Shown piece after piece: positions 39,501-54,500 of a stretch of DNA of 64,000 bases (position 1 is the stretch's first letter; the number at the start of each line of letters is the position of its first letter). A model generated the notes under the pieces. The model ran no database searches. It was not told the origin of the DNA and saw only the letters and a list, made by a program, of their open reading frames with translations. The position numbers were made by a program, and so were the translations under genes. The DNA lies in the NCBI GenBank assembly GCA_003260075.1, contig QLIY01000282.1, positions 97,060 through 161,059 on the forward strand. The letters run 5' to 3'. Source of the DNA: Phallusia mammillata (lineage: Eukaryota; Chordata; Ascidiacea; Phlebobranchia; Ascidiidae).

Positions 39501-42500
39501 GCTCAAACCTTAACTAACTATTTTGAGCACGCTATACACCAACGAATAAGGATTTTTTTTTAGATATTTAGGCCCAAAACACCCAACTTTGGTAAAAAAT
39601 TGGTAAAACTGCTTTTGGTAACAAATAAGATTGGAAAAGAAAACCCCATTTGGTCATTCAGCCCTTAAGAACATTATTTAAGATTACGCTTTATATAAAT
39701 CACTGGTTTAAATAATAATTTTGTTGATATCTCTGTTCTAGTGCAGAAAACACAGCCTTTGCTAGGAAAACAAAAATTTGTGCCATATTTTTTTCATGTA
39801 AATTTTGTGTTTTTAAAATTATTGCTGTGTTATTCTTTTTTAGATCGAGCTGGTGCTATTATAGTGGGCAGAGGCTGTTCTTTTTCAAATCCATTGCAAC
39901 ACTGGGCGATATTTCCAAGAAATAGCCACTTTTTCAGGCATCCTTCGCCAAAAATATACTACAGGTAAATTTGGGCAAAAAACTACCAACATTTTGTAAG
40001 TCCTAAAAATACACAGTGATACTTCTTAGCTAAATTAAAAACAAAAAACTCAGGCATGTGGATATTAAACTTTGTAGCATCATTTTTTAACTTTTTGTTT
40101 TACCCCGCCGTCGAACAACCCAATTAAAATCCTTTGAAACGTTGTACAGAAAACCCCCTAAAAATGTGGTTATTTCTCAGGACTATAAACTTTACTATAA
40201 ACGTGTTTTTTTATGTCAAAAAGCCCAAAACTACCGTTATAGAAGTATTTAATCACAGTTGCTCAAACTGATGCTGTTGCTCAACTGATAAAATACTAGT
40301 TGTTAATTCAAAAACTTCTTTTTTTATCTGACATTTTCACCACCAGAACGGTAGGGCTTCTTGAGAGCAATAAATAATATATTATGGGCATACAAGCGAA
40401 AATGTGCAAGAGCAGCGGGATATGATGAAAAATAATTACACTAGAACAAAGGCTTTCCATGAGGAGTTGCATGCGCTATAATATAACAGTTCGTAACTAA
40501 TGTCCGATATTTGGTGGGGAAGTTGGACATAAATGTCCCAGAAAAACGGGCTTAGGTTTTGGCCATCATTGCAATTTAAAACATTCGAATTGGAATTTTG
40601 TTTAGCATTACACCAGTTGAATGACAGATTTGTTAAATATGCAACCTGGTGGACAAAACGCTTGTTAAGTATATGCTGTTGCGCCAATTCTAAACTAAAC
40701 TGCCGGGTAAGTTACTATGACAAACAAAAATGGGAAAAGTTTTATGATACAGTGATATCATCCTGAGTAGGGTTGTGTCCTCAGTTTGACAAACACTGCA
40801 CTAAGGTATAAAAGCATTGTGTTGTGGCAACCATTTTTTACTTTTACACAAAACCTATTTCCACAAAAATGCCACATTAATTTTGACAACACTGAAATTG
40901 TATTCTTTGTAAGGCTGTCTTGCACAGTTTAATGCTAAGATTCTACTTTTAATATTGCACTTTTGCTCCTTTGTCAGTATACATTTGATTGAAGACCTCA
41001 ATTTTATCTTTTCGATGAACTCGGTTTACAAGAATGTGCTAATTCGTGACGACACTACTCGGTATTGGTATGCTAGAAACAGGTACACTAAGGCTTTTGT
41101 TAAAGCAAAAAAAATAATCTTGTTTGCCATTTTTGTGTTTATTTTTCATGTTAATCATCATCATAAAAAAAAATAATGTAGTTTTTTTTTCTTTCCAGTA
41201 ATTTTTCATTTACAAGTGTGTGTTTCTACAGTTTAGTAATTGTAACCAGTGTTAAAAATGCAAAAAAATGGAAATGCACATTTTAATAGGAGGCTTCAAT
41301 TACCAAACAGAGATAACATTATTGTGCTGTTTAGTGTCTGTTTGTCTTTTATTTTTATTGTAATTGATTATGGAAAAAAATTAACATCTTTGTTTTCTTT
41401 ACTGCAAACTTGTTTGTCATTTACACATGTGTGTGTTTTTTGCAGTTTAGGAATTGCAACCAGTATTGAAAATGCAGCATCCTGTGTAGCTGCAAGCATC
41501 AAGTCAAAATATTTCTACAGGGGAAATGCTTCTCACTCAATAAGTGGCAAAGAGTATGTTTGTTTGTTTGTTTCATTTTGATCTTATGTAGCCGGACTGA
41601 ACTGAAATGTGTTGTGCTGCCAGCGAGTGTGCCATCAAGCTGTTTGTTTTATTTCTAGTATGTTAAATCAAGTTTATTTTCCACTTAAAAGAGTTGGTGG
41701 CTTCGATGTTGTTAAAAGGTTTGGATTGAAGCAAGAATATATGCAGTTGTGTTATAGGCATCTGGGAGGAAACTTATTTATATTTTTGCAACTAATTTCA
41801 AGTATTTTCGTTTTGCAATTTATAAACATTGAATCTTTTGAGATCTAAACCCCAGTTTAAGACCAAATAACGATGTTTCTTAGAAATATATAGACAATTA
41901 TAAGATGTTGACTATTAAAATATAAACAATTCTTAAGTTTTAGGAAAGGTGGTTCATAAAATGTATCAAAAAACCTTAAGCTTTAAGTTTTGCAATGATT
42001 AGGAATTGCATTTGGGCGCGACTACTCAATTGCTAAATAAGTATATGTCTAAAAATGTATTGTTCACAAAGGTGTAATCCGTGGTCGAGCCATGGAAAGG
42101 CAATATTTCCAGAATTGGAAGAAAATTTCTGCAGAAATCCTGGAAATGACTCCAAGTTTCCATGGTGTTATGTCAGAGATGCATCTGTAAGTGAAAATGA
42201 CGCTATACAATGGTAATCCAGTCAGCAGAATATGGCAGCAATTTTTTGCACTCTAATTTTTTTGGGTTGCACACAGAAACTTGGCACCAAAAGCATTTAT
42301 TGTCCCGCCTTGACCTCTAGCACTTCCTTTGCGCCTGCTTAAATTGGTTTTCACACACAAACTTAAGGGTCGTGCATTTGCGCATGCGGGACATATTGGT
42401 CCTGCACGCCTGAGATCTTGTGAGGAACTGCCATGTTTTGTAGACTGGATGGTAAATGTTTTTGTAAGCTGATTTTATTGCCTTAAATAGAATCATACAC

Positions 42501-45500
42501 AGATGATTAATAATCGTAAGTGCAGAACACACATACAATAGCTGCCATATAAACACATTCAGAGTGACGTCTAGTCAACTACCACTGTACACCAACTGCA
42601 ACTGAACAGAAAGAGTGCAAGGCCATGCAAATTGCCACTTGTCACATGGACATAATCAGTCATACATATAACTCAGTCAAACATAAATAAAAGAACGACT
42701 CTTTAATTTATACTTAACAGTTTTAACGACAAAGAACGCCTTTTGTTGTTCAAACAGGGTGCTCTTCAGCCAGAAACCTGCCATTTACCGGAATGCCCAA
42801 CAGTCAAAGTAGCTGTCGATAAGGCTGGGAAATGGCATGCAGTAAGCGGAAAAGACAAGATGCATTGTTTCTGTCAAGCAGGTCGCCATTTAAAACCAGT
42901 TGTGTGTTGTGAAATGATTTATATCAGGGGTGTGCAACCTTTATTACAGGAGGGCCAGAAATGAAAAACTGGAAGAAACCGTGGGCAGCATGTCCGTTTA
43001 ACACAGCCTAGGCTTTCTAGCAGTTGCAGGCACTAATCTAGTTTCTTTTCGTTATTAATCTGATGGCATTATTAGGGGTTATCTCTTTGCAAAAACATCA
43101 AGTTAAGACGCATAAATTACTGAAGAAAACTGCTATTCAAATTTATTGTCACACCCACATTACACGAATTCAGTGAGAAATTTGCAGCTGGCTTCTTTTC
43201 CCGACGACTTTTTCCAAATTTGTTTTAATGGATGTGCTCGCAATTCGAAGTCCGTTTTCCAAGTGTTCGTCTGTCAAAGCCGATCGATAGGGGGATTTCA
43301 TCACGCCCATTTTCGAGAAAAATTGTTCGCACAAATACGTTGAGCCGAAAAGGGCCATTTTTGAAGCCATAAATTTGTTTAAATGTGGAAAGTTATCCGG
43401 GTTGAGATGTTTTCGGTAAAAATCGCCAAGATTCATTTCCAGGTACTTTGCTTTCAAATCAGTATTCTCTTGGAGATCAATCAGTTCAAGTTGGATATCA
43501 ACTGGTGCTTNCGATTCCGCATAAGTTGGACAAGTCAAGTCCAAATTTGCCAAGAGCATCGAATACTTCAGTAAAGATATCAGCACCAGTAGTCGTGCCC
43601 TTTATTGACTGTAGCGACAGAAGCTCTTCGGTTTCGTTTAACTCTTTGTCCACTCCTTTTACAAATATGGCCAACTGTGCAGTATCCTTCTGGTCTGTAC
43701 TTTCATCGATAGCAAAACTCCACGAAATAAAGTTCTTCACTTTATTCCTAAGAGTCTCACTGATATCAAAAGCAAGATCATCGACATGCCTCGCTATCGT
43801 CCACCGTGACAGACTTATTTTCTCAAACTCGCTCTTCAGTTTAGGGCACATTTCTTTTGCTACATCGATAAGACACTGCTTCACAAAATTACCGTCGGAA
43901 TATGGTTTCATAGTTTGAACTATTCTCTGTGCAATCAAGTAACTACATCGGATTGCTTTTTCGTTATCGCTATTTATTTTTTGAATCATCGAACGCTGGC
44001 TTTTTAATTCTTCCTGCATTTGCTTCGCTTTCATCTTTCTGTTTTGTCCTTCTAGCTTTCCATAAACACCTTCAGAATGCTTTGTCTCATAGTGTCGTTT
44101 AACGTTGTACTCTTTAGCAACATTAACAGTTTGATTGCAAATAAGACATAAAGGCCATTTATCTGAATTTTCAATGAAGAAATACTCAAAGGTCCATCGT
44201 TTCTCTTCCTCTACCTTTCTCTTTTTTGCATTCTGCAAATTTGCTACAGAGTTTGCCATTACAGACAAAAACAATTTGCAGTGAGTCAGTATACTAGATT
44301 CAGATATGCTCACTCCTTAGCAATTGAATGCTTTGTGAATTGCTTTGTTCGCTTCACACAATCTATTCTGATAGAGCGTTGTTACGTCATAGGCGTAGAT
44401 AACAAGTTGAATTCGCTTTCAAAATTGGCATTTCTCCTCGGGCCGTACAATTTTTTTTCGCGGGCCGCAGGTTGCACACCCCTGATTTATATTACCTTTT
44501 TGTTGTTGAAATAGAACCAGAGTGTTATCGTGGCATTGGTGTCGATTATGTTGGCTCATGGAATATCACAAAAGGTGGTGTGTGTGTTTCATGGTCTGAT
44601 CATATCTCAAAGGGCGTGGCAGATCACAATTTTTGTCGAAATCCCACAGGGTAAGCCCTTATGTTTCTTTTTTTGGCAGTATACAAGCTTATAAAATTCT
44701 TTTCAGCAACTTTTTCAGTTCCAAAACATTAGAAAATTTCTTTTTTTGTCATTGTGCTTGTTTTTTGTATCAGATCTCCGGCTGGGCCTTGGTGTTATTT
44801 AACGAAAGTGAACACACTTAAAGAAACCTGTCCAGTTCCAAAGTGCCGTAAGTGTTTTCTTGCTGTGCATCTTACTCAATTTCAAAATATATCACTTTCA
44901 TTTGCTTTTGACATAAAAGCTTTGCCAGTTATGTAAATGTAAGACAATTGTTCTACTAACTACAGGTGGTAAATAAAAAATAGGGATGGGCCGAGCTGAG
45001 CCAGAACCTGAGTACTCCTACTTTTTTATGCTTGGTGCTCGGCCGAGCAGTTGCACAAACTGGCCCTAACATTAAATAAGATATGAAGTTAGTGTTCGCA
45101 AGGGCATCCAAGAACAAAAGTCACTGTTTTAGCTGGAATGGGGAATGTTTGTGACATCACAATGCACCCATTAACATGAGATTCTCATGAGAACATTTGC
45201 AGTTTGAGCCCATCCCTAATAAAAATGCACATTTCGATGATATCATTTATTTGCTGTTTTTTAGGGCATGGTGTTGTTTGAAAAGACAAACCCAGTTTGC
45301 TCCATATTGTACATATAAAAATATTTAAAAGGATATTTCAAAAATTTGTGAACAAAAATAAGTCGCATGATAGGAACAAGTGCCAGTAAAAATACAGAAA
45401 AAGAGAAACTATTAATAAATTCTGAGGAAGTATCTTCAGGGAACCGTTTACAAACGATGTGTTTTCAAAATTGGACATGTGTTTTCTTAGTTACAAGCAT

Positions 45501-48500
45501 CACATCAAAGTGTTTACTTATGAATAATTTTCAGATAAGACTTGTCCTAAAGCCCCAGAAGGTCTTTTTCACGCTGAGACAGTGCACCATGAGTTTGCAG
45601 CAGCAGTATATGGACTTGAAAGTGGTAGTAAAGCTATTACACAGTGCCATAGGGGATACTGGGTTTCTGCTGGCAAATTCAGACATGAATCAACATGTGC
45701 TGATGCGAGGTGGCAACCAGAGCCTGCTTCCTGCAGAGGTAATTGGTGTAAATGCTGGTATTTATTTTAAAGAAGTGATTCCCTAACTTTTTTGATTTGT
45801 CTACCATTTTTATGATTCATACATTGCTCGCATACTACCTATATCGCAAGTGTGACCAACACGTCGATCGCCTGCTTATGACTGGTCGATCACACTAAAT
45901 TCTCCACTACTAATCAAAAGCTTATTAATTGAAAAACAAATTAAATAATATAAAACAGCACTTCTGACATTTTGACACAACGCACAAATATGCAATGAGA
46001 CAATAATTATGTAAATGCCACTCTGTTCGTTGCGTAACAATTGTGCTTTTACCAACAAATTATGTTGTAATAACTACAATGTTTGTCGTCACAACTTTAA
46101 TGTTTGCGTTAACGAAGCAGTTGCAATTGATTGAGGAGATTTTAAAGTTTGAAAAATATGTATATATGCGACGATTTATTGTTGCAAGAACTAGGTGATG
46201 ACAATAAAACTCATGGCTATAAATATGTTGTTCCCCCCCCCCCCCCCCCCCCCATCAGTCGATCGTGTGCAATTAAGAAAATTTTCGTCGATCTTAACGA
46301 CCAACAAGTTGGCCACCCCTGCTATATCGCATGTACAGAAATCGTCCAGATGATACCAGTTTCAGATAATTACAATCAACTAGTGCTTTCAGTACACTGA
46401 AATCAGTTTTTCATTATCCAATGTATTGATCATAATATCAGTTTCACCGCTTTATTGGTATCCTTAGTTCTAATTTAGATGGAATGTAAGTGTGACTGGT
46501 TTAGGTGTACTGATAGCTTCTGTTGAGTTTAATTATTTGCAATTGAAATTGACTGTATTGAACATGTTTGGTTCAGGACCATTTCTGTATAAGTGCAGTT
46601 TTATTTTTAAGACCCTGTTGCTTCATAAGCTTATAATGTGCATACAAAAAGATTATGACACAATATTGCAAAATGCAACCTTGCTAATTATATCATTTTA
46701 ATTTAACTCTTCTCAACTAAGTATATTTATGTACCTCCTGGAAGTCCTTAACTCTACACCAAAAGTTGTTTTGTCCCCTTTCCTGCAAAAAAAAATACAT
46801 TTTGTTGCAGTGGTGTCTTGTCCTACCATTACTTTAACCGTCCCTGGAGCAACTTTGTCATCATCTACAAATATTCTGTATGGGCAAATTAATTCTTATG
46901 TTTGCGATGGTCAAAACTTGGCAGGACCCGGAAAAATATCTAGTGAGTAAAATGCCCAGTACTACCATTTTCTGTTCAGCTGTACGTAAAGATGTAATCA
47001 TACCAAATAATAGTTTTTCATCTACATAACTTCAGCTTGCAAACTTTGTTGGTCCTAATTTTTTTTAAATTTGCTATACTTTGCAGTATATGATCAGTGA
47101 ACATGTGATAAACCAAAACATCATCTGTTGGTTATTAAAAAACAAGTTTAAGTAATCGTTCATTTGATGCAATTGTTTCATGCTGTGTGGAATAAAATGC
47201 TATGCTACAAAACGAAGTGAAAAATCTGGCAAACCCAAAAAACAGGCCACCCGACTTGACCAAATATATACCTATTTTTTTAATATACACCGAAATCATG
47301 TTGAAAACTAGATTAAAAGAACTATTTTTGTTTAGTCGATTTTCAGTGCAACGAAGTTGGTCAGTGGAAGAAAGTTAGTGGACAGGCAGATGAATGTACA
47401 GTAGCTTGTGACCCTGGATGGACAAGTTTTCGAACTCAGTGCTATAAAGTGAACACAACTGAATTACCTTATGATCAAGCCAAAGCAGGATGCCAAGCCA
47501 TTGTAAGTTACTTGCAAATGTCACATATGATTTTTTGCCAAAAATATCCTAAAACATGGTTTTGTTTCACACAAAATGGCTGATGTAAATGTTATTTTAG
47601 GTTTTTAGACAGACTTACGACAATGAAAAATGTTTAACACGTATACTTCACAAATATTAACTCAGATAATGCTTTTATCAATAACATCTGTATATTAGGC
47701 CAAAGTGAAATATTAAAATAGCCCCCCCCCCAATATCCTAAAACATGGTTTTGTTTCACACAAAATGGCTGATGTAAATATTATTTTAGGATTTTAGACA
47801 GACTTACGATAATGAAAAATGTTTAACACTTATACTTCAAAAATATTAACTCAGATAATGCTTTTATCAATAACATCTGTATATTAGGCCAAAGTGAATA
47901 TTAAAGTAGACTGAGGATTTGTGGTGTGTTCCTTTTTTCAGTGTTGAAACTATACGGCAGTAGGGATGGGTCAAACCGATCATTAAAACACAGCGATGCT
48001 TGGTCTACTCGGATTCTGATGCGGCTTGGCCCATCCCTCTATGACAGGGTTTCTTTCTGTATGTTTTCTTGTTGAACCCCAACCTCGTTTTTATTATGAC
48101 GCTCTCGACTTTTTTCACCAACATCACCCCCCTGTCAAGTTTTCTCAATGCACACCACTCTCTTTCTTGTGAGCTCCCGTTACATAGTGCTTTATAATAC
48201 CATGTAACAGCAGTATGTTGATTGTTTATAAAACATTATAGTATTTTATTACAGGGTGCAACCCTTGCTGATTTGCAAGATGAAACAGAATTTGGTTTTC
48301 TCAAGCATCTAGTTGTTACAACAGACAAGGCAAAACATGGCCTGAATACTTTATACTGGCTGGGGATTCAGCATGTTCCAAGGAGGCCAACACCAAGACA
48401 CCCCTTGTGGCGTGCATATAGGTTGATCTTTAATAATTTGTTATGTGTGGGTCATTTTTACAAGCTTGTCGATTTAAAGTGGTTTTGAATTATTGAATCA

Positions 48501-51500
48501 GGATTTTCATGCTTTTCCCAAAATAGCAAAAAGTAATCGATTTTTATGGTAGTAAAACTTTTATAAATTTGTGTGTAAATGGATATTTGATTGCATAGGA
48601 AATATTTCAATGCTTAAATTTTGCACCGATAAGTCAAATACATGTTTTGTGAATATAGTTATTTTATTTATTATCATATACAATACAAACTAGCGATTTG
48701 TGCCACAGTAACATATGTTAACTTTTTCAATCACAAAATGTCAAAAAATTATGTTGGATAAATTTGCCATTTTATCTTTGAAAGGTCGGTAAATACTAAA
48801 AGTCAAAGAGAAATAAATATCAAGAAGGGTTCAGCGTACTTGCCAATAATGCGCCATGAGTTTTATGTCATGCATTACATGCACAATCGATATACCAAGG
48901 AGTTTGATGACTTACTGGCCTATGACCAAAGGTGAGATCAGAAATGCACAGCAGAGTTAACCACAAGCCATTGATTATAAAACGTTACCAGATTCAAACC
49001 ACAATTTACCAGAAATCTACTATTTCAGAATTGTTGCCGGTCCGTTTGAGGCAACTTTTTACTATTTAAATTATGTTTTAAAATTGTTGCACATAAAAGA
49101 TTTATTTTTTAAACATATGATAATGTTTTGGATTGTAGTATACATAGAAAATGACGCGATTATTTGTTTAAAAGGAACACCTGGTTCTCCAACAGACACC
49201 ATTAATAAGGATTTTTTTAACTAACTTTATAAATACCTAAATGCATTTACCACAAACAGGATTAGTGAATACAAAATACTTTAAATGTGAAATGTCCAAT
49301 AGTTGCCCAATTTTTTTGTGAAGAGACAGTGAAATGTTATATTAAATGTCTATGCCTTGCTTTCAGGTGTATGTTTATTGATGATAAGTACTTCTTTGCT
49401 GCTTCGCGAGGTTGCTATGACTACAAACCTAGCCAGATGTTGTGGATGTGGGTGACCCCATTTCATCTCTATAATAAAGCGAGCAAAAGGTGTTTGACAG
49501 GTACAGACAAATATGCTTCACTGTATTGTATAGAATTGGACTCTTCTATCATTTCTATGCAAATAACCAGAATGTGCAATACAGTTTTTTTTTTCTTAAC
49601 AAAAGATAGGCTTGGTATAAAATCCTCGTTCACTTAAGCAAAACATGGGATTCTTTGGTATATTGTTAACCAGATTTGGATTTTTAAGCAGACTTGCAAC
49701 ATGTAAACACATATGTTACATCATATTGGTGGTTTTCAATACTATTTTCCTGCAACGGTCTCACATGTTCCCAACTTTAAAGGTTTTCCAAAAGATGGGT
49801 TTACCAAGCAAGACATCCTTCCTTCTGCAAGAGCCAATCCCTGTGACATCACAAACAAAAACCAGTTTGTTGGCTGTCGCAGACAAAAAACTCATTCTTC
49901 GCTGAAACTTCTGTTTCGTGAAGGCAGTTACTTTGTGGATGATGTCTCTGAGCCTTGGGATAAGATTCAGATGGGAGGAGGGTAAGTAAGCAAGAGGACA
50001 TCAATATGTTTTTAGTAGGATCCTAACGATAAACTAGTTTAAAACTTGAATGTGTTTCTATGTGTCAGGTTTGTTTGCAGGCAGAACATGTTTCAAGCAA
50101 GACATGTAATGTAACTTATGAGGCAAAGAATAGATGCCTTCAACAGTTTTAAATACTTTTTTACCATCTTTATTAATTTTTTATCCACTAGACCAGTAGT
50201 CACAATCGAAATTGTAACTCAACTGACCCAACTGATTAGTCCTGGTTTGTGACAAAACTTGTGTTTTCGACATGCCAATCTAACCATTAAGTTTATTTCT
50301 TGGATCTAACCAGCCAAACAGGATTTAGGTAGTATGCTGCGATATAAAAATTACCAGGTGGTATGTGATAATTATAAGGTAAGGTTGAGAAACACTGTTA
50401 TAGTAGGACCATATCAAGTAAAAAAAAAATTGAAAGTGATTTACCAACTGAGCTACACAGTTTCCCCCAAAAGCCGGATCACAAGCACCATTGCCTGCCT
50501 CATATGTTGCATAAGTTAGCTTCAATTTTCAAATTTATAAAAAAAATTGTCAAATTTATGTTCATTTTAACTAGTAATAAGATATTGTAGTTGACATAAA
50601 GTATTCACCTAACAGTGTAAATCTTTGCAGGTTTTATGCTGGAAATTACACTCGTTGGGTTTTAAACACGAGTGACTATGATATTTGCCACCATTCTGTA
50701 TTGCCTCGAGGTAATTATGCTTAGTAAATGATTTTGTTATTGATAAATTATTAAGGTATTATTTAGCAGTTTATTAAAGTATAAGCAATGTTTTTTTCAT
50801 GGCATGGATCCACAGGAATTAACTGAAAGATGATTTATTGGAAATATTGAGCGTCGCTGTTTTTTTTATGCTCGGCGATGCAGTTGCACAAACTGATTCC
50901 AGCATTAAATTTGCAAATTTATGCCCTGCTAACTTACAAAACTAGTGTTTGAAAGGGTATCCAAGAACAAAAATGTTTTTTTATGAGTTAGATGGTGAAA
51001 AAACGCATACTCTAGAGCAGTGTTTTTCAACCTTTTTTGAGCCACGGAACACTTGTTGCATTAAAATAGTTTTGCAGAACACCAAAAGAAAATTTGATGC
51101 AATGAAACAACAAGGCTCAGGGTGACACTAAAACGCTAAATCGAGGGAACAACTAAATCGCACATCACGCAATCAATAAAACGGATAAAAACGCTCATAT
51201 GACACTATTGAAGTTGGGGGGAGGTTTTATGAAAACGTAACATCAAAACTTGTATAGTACCTAAATACAATATTCGCCTAGCACTGGCTCTTCCTTGATT
51301 CATCGTTTTCTATACGCAAACAATTTTGCTGAACGCCAGAATGGGGTTTAAATGTTCAATACTAATTACACTTACCGTCAACAGTTTACCCACGATTCAG
51401 CTAGTTTATTATTAGACAACGATTATCATCACACAACAATAAATGAAGCCAATCACTACAGAACATTCAAACTGGTGGTGGCGGATAAATACTTTGATAA

Positions 51501-54500
51501 AAAAGCCATTTCATCTCACTGTATTGAACTAGTGAATTTCGACCGGTGTTCGCAATGAAACAGTAATCAAGTCATAGACGTCCAAAACATCAAAATCCGA
51601 CATCGAAACCAGCAAATTTCTCGCGGAACACCTGACGATCTTTCACGGAACACTAGTGTTCCGCGGAACACCGGTTGAAAATCACTGCTCTAGAGTACAG
51701 ATTAATACCGCTGGTTGTGTAAGAGACCTTAGAAACCTACAAAAACTATCGTGGAACTGGGAATGTTTGTGACATCACAATGTAGCATTAACATGAGATG
51801 CTAGGTGTTTGACCAAACAGAACAATTGCAGTTTTGGCCCATCCTTGATGCAGATCACTTATTTAAACATAATTATTTTTTTCATTTACTTATTCTGTAC
51901 ACCCAAACTTCCTGAGAGTGTAAATACCCTATTAAAGCTGCAATTTTGAAGTTTTATGTTTTTATCGTAGGCAATGTATTTCTGCTGTGGGAAGGGAAAC
52001 AAGCAGAAGGAAAAAGTTACACTTTCACAGAAGCGGGCACAAAGTGTACAGATCATCACAGCAGATTAGCCACAAAGGCAGAATTAGACACTGCCTTAAC
52101 AAAAGAGGTTAAAATAGCCACTTGACTGATTTTGTCAATTTTATTTCCAATTCTGTATGCTCTTAATAGTTTTTAACATAAGGAAATTTTATACAAGACT
52201 TTTTTATTGGCATTTTTTATCCTTTACTAAAAATTGATTCTTGAATGCTGTATTATTATGACAGGATCAATGCTAAATGTATACCGTAAGTAAAAAAAAG
52301 TTACTATATCTACAAGTATTCTCACTTAGAAGCGATTTCCTGATAGCAGCCTAACTGATCAATAATCATTTTTCATATACTTGAACAATTAACAATAAGA
52401 AAAAGATAACAAAAATATGTAGCAACAACCTAGTTGGCGTAAATATATCTTCAAAACCAATATTTCAGGACATATCATCTTGCGCTTGTGCTTGGGTGGA
52501 TGGAGGTGATGCATATTCAGTGATGGGAAGCAATGACCCATATTGCACATTCAGTGCCCCCAAGGGTGGCGTAAAACAATGTACTCCTACTCCAACTAAA
52601 GCTGATGTGTGGTGTTACAAAGGTTTATTATTTGTTTTTTAGGAGATCAGGGGTCACTAAACTTTGTCCACACCGGGCCAGATAGCTTAAATACTGACGC
52701 ATGTGGGCTGCATGACGCACCTTTTCCTAAACTGAAACTCTCGCAGTTTTGACAGGTCGACTACAGGTCCTTCTAATTCTATTTGTATTTAGATGGTGCT
52801 GCTTGTAAATTATTAAATCATGAAGAATGTATGAGTTTCTCATCTACCCACTAATGCTCCTTTATTTTAAGTACCAAATAAAGGCAACTGTTCGAGCACA
52901 GTTACTATTATTTGCTCTTGTCTGTGATGTAAATTGTTACCAGAATCCATTCTTCAGGTTTGTACAAGCTTTAACTTATTACAGTACAAAATGTGCCTAA
53001 CGTTTTGTTAAACCAAAAATACCTTAACGGCCAGAAAAATGACAGCGCGGGGAAGGATCCGGCCCGTGGTCCATAGTTTGGTGTCCCCTGTGGAAAATTA
53101 TCATTTTTTCATTACATTTTATTGATTTTTAGGAAGTGATAATCCATTAACTTTGCCGTGGGCATTAGCTTTGTGGCTGCATGCTGCTGACAAGGAGGGG
53201 GTGCAAGAAAAAAATCCCAAGGATCCGGCTAAATACATTTGCAGGTTTGTATTCTTGTATAGTTTAATATGGTCATGTGAAGGTTGCCTTTTGTTTTTGA
53301 GAAACTTTAATCCAATGCAATCAATCTTTCTACTTAAAACAAAGCCTAGCTTATACTTGTGACCATTGTTTAAACAAGGCTGTTTCCCCGACTTAAGTTA
53401 TTTATTTGAAGTCCAGGGCTTGAATCATTACGGAGTAAATGACTTCATTGATGAAAGTGATTAGATTCGACAATATATATGCAGGTCATTATTTAAATTC
53501 TTGTGTAGGCCCAAAAAGTTGATTAACTAAGATACTTGGATTTTTTCGGGGGGGGGGCTGGAGTAAATGACTTCATTGATGAAAGTGATTAGATTTGACA
53601 ATACATATGCAGGTCATTATTTAAATTCTTGCGTAGGCCCAAAAAGTTGAGTAACTAAGGTATATGGATTTTTTCGTAAACTATTTCATAAACCAGTGGT
53701 TCCCTTTGTGCTTGTAAGGTTTCATGTTTTATAAAATTGCTGTGGATCCCTTGTCTACATTTACTTGCAGAAATAAACATTTTTTGTCCATCTGACACCC
53801 AATACATGTGTAATTAATGAATGTGTGTTAAATGCACACAATAATAGATAAGTTTTTTAAATTAACAGTTAGTAACAGAATTACCGGGGGGGGGGATAAA
53901 CCAGTGGTTCTTAAGCTTTTTGTGCTTGTATCCTTAAAGGTTTCATGTTTAATAAAATTGCTTTGGACCCCTTGTCTACATTTACTTGCAGAAATAAACA
54001 TTTTTTGTCCAACTGACAAGAAACTCAATACATGTGCAATTAATGAATGTGTGTTAAATGCATACAATAATAGATAAGTTTTTTAAATTAACAGTTAGTA
54101 ACAGAATTACCAGAACAAATTAAATTAACAGAACACTCCCACATTCCAGTCTGTCTGAAACTTTGCTAATTTGCAATTAGACACACACAAAATTGCGTTA
54201 GACACTTCTACAATGACTATCAGAAACAAACTATTTTCTTCTCATTTAATAATTTTTGTCATTCAACTAGTGTGGTGCAAAACAAAATACTAGTTGTTTT
54301 TCAAGAACTTGTATTTTTGCTGATGCTACCCCAACTAGAACGGTAGGACTTCTTCAGGGCAATGAATGAAGATTGCGAGCACACAAGCGTTTTATCATTG
54401 ACAAGAAACTCAATACATTTGTAACTAATGAATATGTATAAAATACATGCCTTGCCAGATAAGTCTTTTAAATAAATATTCATTTCAGCACACCCACATT

